A DNA stretch of 64,000 nucleotides from NCBI GenBank assembly GCA_033002965.1, contig JAURVB010014650.1, forward strand, positions 35,181-99,180, given 5' to 3'. Source of the DNA: Piper betle. Lineage: Eukaryota > Streptophyta > Magnoliopsida > Piperales > Piperaceae. Below are positions 58,012-64,000 of this stretch, one piece after another (position 1 is the stretch's first letter; every line of letters begins with the position of its first letter). Under the pieces are notes generated by a model, which worked only from the letters and a program-made list of their open reading frames with translations, made no database searches and had not been told where the DNA came from. The translations under genes were made by a program, and so were the position numbers.

Positions 58012-60300
58012 TATGATTCCCAAAGGAGGTTTGCCCTCAAATCTCTGATTAGTTCTCTATGCGAAATTGACGAATGGATGGAGCTACAAATATGTAGATG
58101 TGTAGAGCAAAATAGTCTATTTATTCGACTGTAAATACTTAAGGATCAGAGATACTGCAGGGTTGCTTACATTTACATATCATCTTGAACATTCCTTTTT
58201 GTTTCTTGTTCTTTTTCTCCCCTAAGATCATTGATTGAATCCTAAGCTTGGAGATATAAAGCAGTTTCATGGAGTAAACAAATTCTGTGTTGTTTTGAAT
58301 ATGTGATCAAAACGTTTCTTGGCTTTATTATCTTGGTGCAATTGCATTCATTAATCACTTGTTACCGGATATGCCGTTCGTTTGGCTGTTTGTTGAGCTG
58401 GGTTTCTTTTTGAATTTAGTTTTTGAGTGAAGCACAGCATGAATTTTAAGAACTTGAAGTTTGAAGACTAGCTACTTTGCTTCGAATTGTTTGGTATTAC
58501 GTGTGCTGGGTTAGTTCTCTAATAACATTCATTGAGGTCTGAATGAAATATGAATTTGTTGGGAAGTTGTAGGTGGACCAATTTGGTGGGGAGTGTTCAT
58601 GAACAGGCGTAGAAACTGAATGATTAGGCGGAATTGTGGGGTGCCAACTGCCAATACTTAAACGAAATGGGCGAGTACTGAATTATGCTTGTGAAGTATT
58701 CAGCCAAAATACTTCTCTGGTGGACATGAAACCTAAAATTAGCTACAAGCTTGGTTGATTGGTTAGGCCATGACCAGCAGCTGAGTCAATAATATAATAC
58801 CGTCTCTTGGAAGCTCAACAACCATATCTACCCACTTTTTGGCTGCGATTGAAAATTTGCCGGTGAGAGTTTTCATTCATTGTCATTTGCAATGGGATCT
58901 CTCATACGGGGAACTTTCTAGGTGGAAATTCGTATTTGGATAAAAGTATCAGTGCTCGTTTGAAGTTTGAACTTTGAAACCTTCTAGATGGAAATTCTGT
59001 GAAAGGATGGAACGGGTGAATGGACGTAGATGGGAATTCATTGATGAACTTATCAGATTACTGTGCTTGAAAATTACTGAGTGGTGGGTGGATTGGCACT
59101 TAATGTTGGATGGTACCCAAGCATGAGTTGTCTGCCATGCCCATGTTTCAGGGCCTACTAGTGAAACTGATATATGGTTCGAGAGAGTTCCCTGGGCTGG
59201 GCGAGGTGGGCCGTGGTAAGGATGATGGTACGCATAAAGTCTTGTGGTTGAAGCTCAGCCTTGCAACAAGGTGTACGTGAATTTTTGGCACTAGGAACGT
59301 TTTTACTCAATTGAAACTATTCAGTTACAGGAAAAAATCACGTGCATTTTGATCTGATTTTAGTTATCATCAGTAAATGATTTTACTCAATTTTTTTCTT
59401 TTAACATAATACTTGGAATAAAACTGGTGACTGGTGAGTATTTCTAGATAAGCCGTAACATCGTAACATTGGATTGACAAGGGATTTGATGGGTAACAAG
59501 GCTGGCCAATTTTTTCCAATATCGACGGTCTACGGCTATTTCTTTAGGTGATTACTTCTTGATACGAGATGAGTAGGTCCCGAATGTTAAGTTTTTTTCA
59601 AAAAAAGTTAAGAGAGGTTTCTAAAGGTATGTAATGAACATGTCTGAGGCTAAACGTATAGACCATGAAAAATGCAAATTTCGATATAGAACTCTAACAA
59701 ATAAAATCCAATATATATGTGCCTGCAATTATTGCTCTTGATCAACTACCAACCTACTTCAAAGTGGGTCACATAAAATCAGCACGACTACAATTCTCTT
59801 AAATAAAAAGTGATCATCACACAAGGCCAGTGTGTGAAGTGGGATACTCCTGTGAAGACTTGAAGTTTTTGTTTCTGTTTCTTGTCTACTCCGCACAACT
59901 TGTTGTAGGAACAAGGAAAGACAAAAAGTTCTCTTTAGCAATCCAATCGGGAATTGTTATTCTCCAAAAACAAAAATTCAGGAATTGTTATTGACGGTAC
60001 AGTTGACAACTAGAGTCCGAAATTTTGCGTGTAAAGCTGGCTACCTTGCTTTATTTGATGTGATTCATGAGTGGAATATTGTGTGGTGATAATTTTGGCC
60101 TGACCAACATGCGTGGAATCCATCAATTATTAAAGCATACGGAGTTCGGTGGTTCAAGATCAATGATAGACATTCATGACGTTGTCCGCATACCAAGCAG
60201 AAAGTTGCTGAGAACCAAAAGAAGCCACTCATCGTTATACCCATTCTCGTTCTCTAATAGTATTCAACGTCACCCTTATCTATTCCTTAGAACATAACAT
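58012..60300. other. RDUF 3' UTR and spacer, no further gene recognised
   Basis: The first ~250 bp look like a 3' UTR. Beyond that no domain, RNA gene or clear repeat was recognised. Confidence 0.55.
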
Positions 60301-60780
60301 TTAACTATTGCAGGAAGAGCCGGAGCATGCAACTGCTTCCACAAATTTGTCATCCAAGGAGGCAAAAACCACCAGCGTACTTCTCTACATGATCTTTGCT
60401 TCCATTTCTGCGGGGGCATGCAATACCCTGCCAAAGTCTAGAGAGGTTAATTCATTTTCTCTTGCCCTGTTGCTTTCTCTGCTTTTATTAATTTTCTCAA
60501 CCCAATTGATCAGATTCGTCCAAAGAGAGGATCAAGATGGAACATCCACCAGGCTCCACAGAGGGGGTATAGTCCTGGGAGGAGACCCAGAGCATGCAAC
60601 GCACATCACTTGCAAGAGCAGTGTTTCTTACACAATTGTCACATACTTGTCTGCTTACTCTCTTTCTGCTCTCTTGCTACGACTCTGACGGGGAAGCCAT
60701 GGTTGGGCACTGGGAAAGGTTCGTATTCAATGCCCTCGCCTTGCTCCACGCCCTCCCATCTTCAACCAAATTATAATATA
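60301..60780 (+). other. Unassigned exon-like segment
   Basis: A T-rich acceptor-like site at about 60313 is followed by two related pieces, each with an AGAGCATGCAAC or GGAGCATGCAAC word (near 60323 and 60590), and a possible intron between 60446 and about 60512. The translation is not recognisable. It may be an old duplication rather than a gene. Confidence 0.25.
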
Positions 60781-61139
60781 ATATAAAAAATCATTTCATA
60801 TTTACTTTCACCTTTGATATTGATATCATGTCAATCCAAAAATAATTTAGCCCTCAAAAATAATATTAAAACTCTTAAATTGTGACAAAAAATATTACAT
60901 TTATATTTTAACACACGTCGAAATTGACATGCAACAGTTATGCATGTCATAGGAGGACCACTCGTATGAATACTTAGTGACACGTTGACCTCAAAGTATA
61001 AAGCTGACTTTTGTTCAGATGTGCTAATATTTAGACATCTCAGAATCAATCAAAAGAGAAGTTGCTTAGTAGTGAAGACATGAGATAGCTTTTATAAGTA
61101 ACTAACTAATTCAACAATAATAACGTAGAGGTGAAAGAG

Positions 61140-61533
61140 CAACCTGTTTGTAGTTGTTAGGTGGTGGAGTAGCACAAGCTTCTCCAGCTTGGCCAAATCG
61201 CTTCACGGGCACGAGTGAATCCCATTGCCAAAGGGCATGAAAGTGTTGGGTTTTAATGGCGCCCGTTAAAACACCAAGTTTTCATCAACAAGCTATATTT
61301 TAGAGGGAAGATTATTAACTCAATATATAAGAACAGAAAGAAATTACTTCAAATCTGGATGGATCGAATTTATCAGGGTGAGGGAAGAACTCAGCGCAGT
61401 GATGGATGCTTCTAAAGAGTGGGAGGACCTTCCAACCTTTGGGTATTATGTAACCGTTCATCTCCACATCTTGAACCGCTTCTCCAAATGTGAACGAGAG
61501 AATGCTTGCTGGTTGCAGCGTTTCTTGTATAAA
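61140..61533 (-). pseudogene. CYP707A: CYP707A (ABA 8'-hydroxylase) C-terminal fragment
   Basis: Minus-strand exon 61348-61533 reads ETLQPASILSFTFGEAVQDV, then GYIIPKGWKVLPLFRSIHH and FFPHPDKFDPSRFE, the ExxR-to-PERF region of CYP707A enzymes, which inactivate abscisic acid. The next exon (about 61140-61255) reads PLKPNTFMPFGNGIHSCP, the haem-binding loop, then a TGA where the family has GNE, followed by LAKLEKLVLLHHLTT. The acceptor before that exon lacks its AG. The N-terminal two-thirds of the gene is absent to the right, where a small LTR element lies. A truncated, non-functional copy. Confidence 0.85.
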
Positions 61534-61546
61534 CTGAAACAAAATC

Positions 61547-61891
61547 TATTGGGTGTGGAAGTGACCGATGACTTATATATATATTAAAGAGAAAACCGTA
61601 TTTTTTTAGTTAGTTTTGGATTAAAATAGGCCCATAAAACTTATCATAAGTCCTTTTGGGGACCCATTGGACCCAACAGTGGTATCAGAGCCTAGTTGGC
61701 TTGGTGTTGCCTCCTAAATTAGAGTATCCTAGAACTTACCTGTAACATACGAGCCTTGCATGTGGTGAATGGGAAATGATTCGGGTAATATAATGTATGA
61801 GGGGAGAATTATTAGGTTTATCCTATATCATGTATGGAGGTGACTAGTAACTTGTATATAGGCTAATAGGAAAACCCCATTGGACCCAACA
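61547..61891 (+). mobile_element. Small LTR element (TRIM-like or deleted copia) with initiator-Met primer site
   Basis: CCATTGGACCCAACA ends one repeat at 61678 and recurs at 61891. Upstream of each is a related block: GTGGAAGTGACCGATGACTT at about 61555 and ATGGAGGTGACTAGTAACTT at about 61834. I read these as two LTRs, about 61547-61678 and 61831-61891, the second with an internal deletion. One base after the first LTR comes TGGTATCAGAGCC (61680-61692), the primer-binding site complementary to initiator methionine tRNA. The internal region is only ~150 bp and non-coding. No target duplication was found. Confidence 0.65.
61680..61692 (+). promoter_or_regulatory. Primer-binding site, tRNA-iMet
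   Basis: TGGTATCAGAGCC is the standard plant copia/TRIM minus-strand primer site, one base downstream of the CCCAACA end of the left LTR. Confidence 0.75.
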
Positions 61892-62320
61892 AAAACACGG
61901 TTTATGTATATCGGAAAACACAATAGCTAAACATAGCAAATTCAACTCAGTAAGTAATTAATTAAACTAATTATTAGCTGAATGGAAAAGAGAGAGGTTT
62001 TTTAGCTTAACACAATAAGTGAACGAGGTCATTTTAAATGGCTGCTGCCCACTTTGTAGCTCCATAACTTCATAACTTCATTCACGATAAATCAAGATCT
62101 AGAGTCACTAATTAGTATTAGTCGATATATGATCCGCAATCGAGGGTGGTGGCGGGGGACCCGGCGGCTTGGGGCGGGTGAGGGGGGGGGGGGCACAGCT
62201 GAGGGTGCTGGCGAGGGACCTGGGCGACTTGGACCGGGCTAGGTCATCGCAGGGGGCGGCGGGTGGCTGTGAGGGGGCCGTGGCGAGGGGTGGGCGCTAG
62301 TTAGGCGGGCGGGCAGGGGG
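61892..62320. other. Spacer ending in G-rich tract
   Basis: AT-rich to about 62140, then a strongly G-rich strand (62150-62320, with a run of G at about 62183) that abuts the second LTR copy. No gene recognised. Confidence 0.6.
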
Positions 62321-64000
62321 TGTAACACCCCGTTTCGGCTCACCAGTGAACCGACCTGGAAATGTCACCGGCGACCGAACCGTTCGCTAATCTACTGGGT
62401 TCGGTTAAGCCGACCCGGATCTGCCCTCAGCGTCTCAAGATGGAGATGCAAACATGAAATGCATGAATGGGAACAATTGGATTCTAACGCGGTTCTATAT
62501 GCATGCTATGATGTACAAGCAAAAACAAGACAAAACAATAAATGAGAAACCAAAAGAAAATATATACTACTACGTAAAAACGATACAGAATTTCCCCTAA
62601 AAGTGCAATAAGGGCCAACCTGTCCACAACAAAGGTATATAAATATTTTATCAAAACACGACAAAACATGACAATCTATCGCGACATTCCATTATTATCT
62701 CATTTGTTTTCATTTAAGCCGAGGCTGAACTCAAGGCTCCCTGCTCATTCACATATATCCGTTCATTTCATAACAGGCAATTCATCCAAACAAACACATC
62801 TAAATTATCATTCACATAGCATTAACACATCATCATTATACGTTACACGTCGGTAGGTACATGTGTGCGGGGTTCCGTGCTGCTCCTCCGTAGTCCCGAC
62901 AGCTTTCATCGCTCGCATTCCTCATCTACATATATATAGAAAAACCATCAGTAACGAGTGTTACCGGCCCGAAAAATAACTAATATCAATCTGGCATAGG
63001 AGAGCAAACTCTCCTGTTGAATGAAAACCATATACTTCCTCAATAACTCTCATCAGGGCGCATATGGGAGCCATCGCCCTCGGGTCGACAGCGTCCCCCT
63101 TTCTTTCTCATTCTCATACCTTGGCCATTTCTCTATCGCTTCTCGCATCAAATCTCATTCCTTTCCGCCCTCTACACCTTCCATATTACTCCTGGCCTTG
63201 AGCACGAAGGCTGAGCACTCTCAGGCAGTCGCCTTTAGTACCCTTTGAAACCACAAGTCTTGACATGCATTGCATTGCAGTACCCGTGAACCTCCACACT
63301 TCTCCGGGTTTGAGGAACTCAAAGGTGGAGTTGTCAGGATCCCTCAGGAATGAAACGGCCTGCACACCATTCCAGAGCTCACTATCGACTCACACGTGCC
63401 CGCTCGCGTAGCACGGTAGTCGGATTTCCCTCATTCAATCTCTCACTGAAAATGCAAAAACTATACATATGTATATAGGTCTAGGTTGGGATTTATACAA
63501 TAGGCCCGAAGGCATCGTGAGCTGGATCTGAAGTTCAAAAACAAACTCGAGGGATCTCATCCTCGAGGGTTATTAATCCGAAAGAACTGTTGGCTAAATG
63601 GCCCGAGTTAAGTGGGATCCGATAAAACGCCACTTAACTCGTCCTGCACATGATAAATCAAACACACAATAGAGTAGCGTAAAAACATAGAACGAGTCCT
63701 AAACGGACCTGGTAGAAGCTCCAAACGGGTCCACGCACCTAGGCGGCGAGCTCCTACACCGTACCTACACAATCAAGCTAAAAACTAACGCCCTCATGAT
63801 GAATCACACATCCTATAGCATGCACACACAATCAACACAATCACGCATCAATCAACACACATCAACCTATATCAATTCTAGCAAGTCTACTTAGGCTAGT
63901 TTGCATTAGATCATGATCATTACTTAGTTACCCTAATTAGTTTCTTAGCCTCCATTTTTAACACCACTCAATCAAACAAATTTTATATTTTATCTTTAAT
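62321..64000 (+). mobile_element. Second copy of the 2.8-kb LTR family, cut by window end
   Basis: Starts TGTAACACCC like the solo LTR at 47854 and aligns with its first 1664 bp along the whole visible length, same orientation, with scattered substitutions and small indels (1680 bp here). The remaining ~1.2 kb of the LTR, and any internal region, lie beyond the window, so it may be a solo LTR or the 5' LTR of a full element. Confidence 0.88.

Noticed and set aside
61236..61260. TGTTGGGTTTTAATGG as a possible LTR start for the element ending CCCAACA
   Set aside because: On the minus strand these bases are the KPNTF codons of the CYP707A haem-loop exon, so the resemblance is coincidental.
1..64000. 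tRNA, rRNA, CRISPR arrays, operons or bacterial-type elements
   Set aside because: No cloverleaf with A and B boxes, no rRNA core sequence and no regularly spaced identical repeats were seen; intron-bearing plant genes make prokaryotic features inapplicable.

Overview
This is plant nuclear DNA. Genes are split by GT-AG introns, and the families present are plant ones: a FAR1-related transposase-like factor, a D-type cyclin, Pumilio, FES1, an RDUF RING ligase, a PPR fragment and a CYP707A fragment. Several coding regions are GC-rich at the 5' end while introns and spacers are very AT-rich. That contrast suggests a monocot, probably not a grass, but this is an inference from composition and I cannot name a species.

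Layout. 1-2332: tail and LTR of an LTR retrotransposon, ending directly at the leader of a small membrane-protein gene (CDS 4005-4280). 6567-8934: CYCD5/6-like cyclin. 9605-11580: GC-rich foldbacks and modules set in (TA)n tracts. 11640-13330: dead LINE on the minus strand. 13430-14580: dispersed foldback repeat. 16466-19125: FAR1-related gene. 19550-20540: PPR relic with a 60-bp inverted duplication. 21556-23865: damaged 2-oxoglutarate dioxygenase. 24628-27311 and 28882-35131 (both minus): FES1-type Hsp70 exchange factor and a nine-coding-exon Pumilio gene. 35650-45960: gene-free, AT-rich, with three adjacent MITE-like repeats near 40-41.5 kb. 45963-47005: Mutator-like element with a 9-bp target duplication. 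47854-50694: solo LTR with a 5-bp duplication. 50931-55070: fragments of at least three unrelated genes on both strands (J-domain, Argonaute PIWI, plant VIT/VWA protein). 56895-58011: RDUF-type RING ligase. 61140-61533: CYP707A C-terminal pseudogene. 61547-61891: small LTR element with an initiator-Met-tRNA primer site. 62321-64000: second copy of the LTR seen at 47854.

The genes are independent loci rather than a pathway; there is no operon-like or cluster logic. The most important cross-cutting observation is that all four well-conserved genes whose whole coding sequence can be laid out (FRS, FES1, Pumilio, RDUF) carry single-base losses, seven in total, each in or beside a short homopolymer and each otherwise leaving a perfect family match. 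I read these mainly as homopolymer under-calls in the sequence, not as real mutations. The most interesting biological candidates are the PPR-derived hairpin (a possible young small-RNA locus) and the multi-gene-fragment block bounded by (TA)n tracts.
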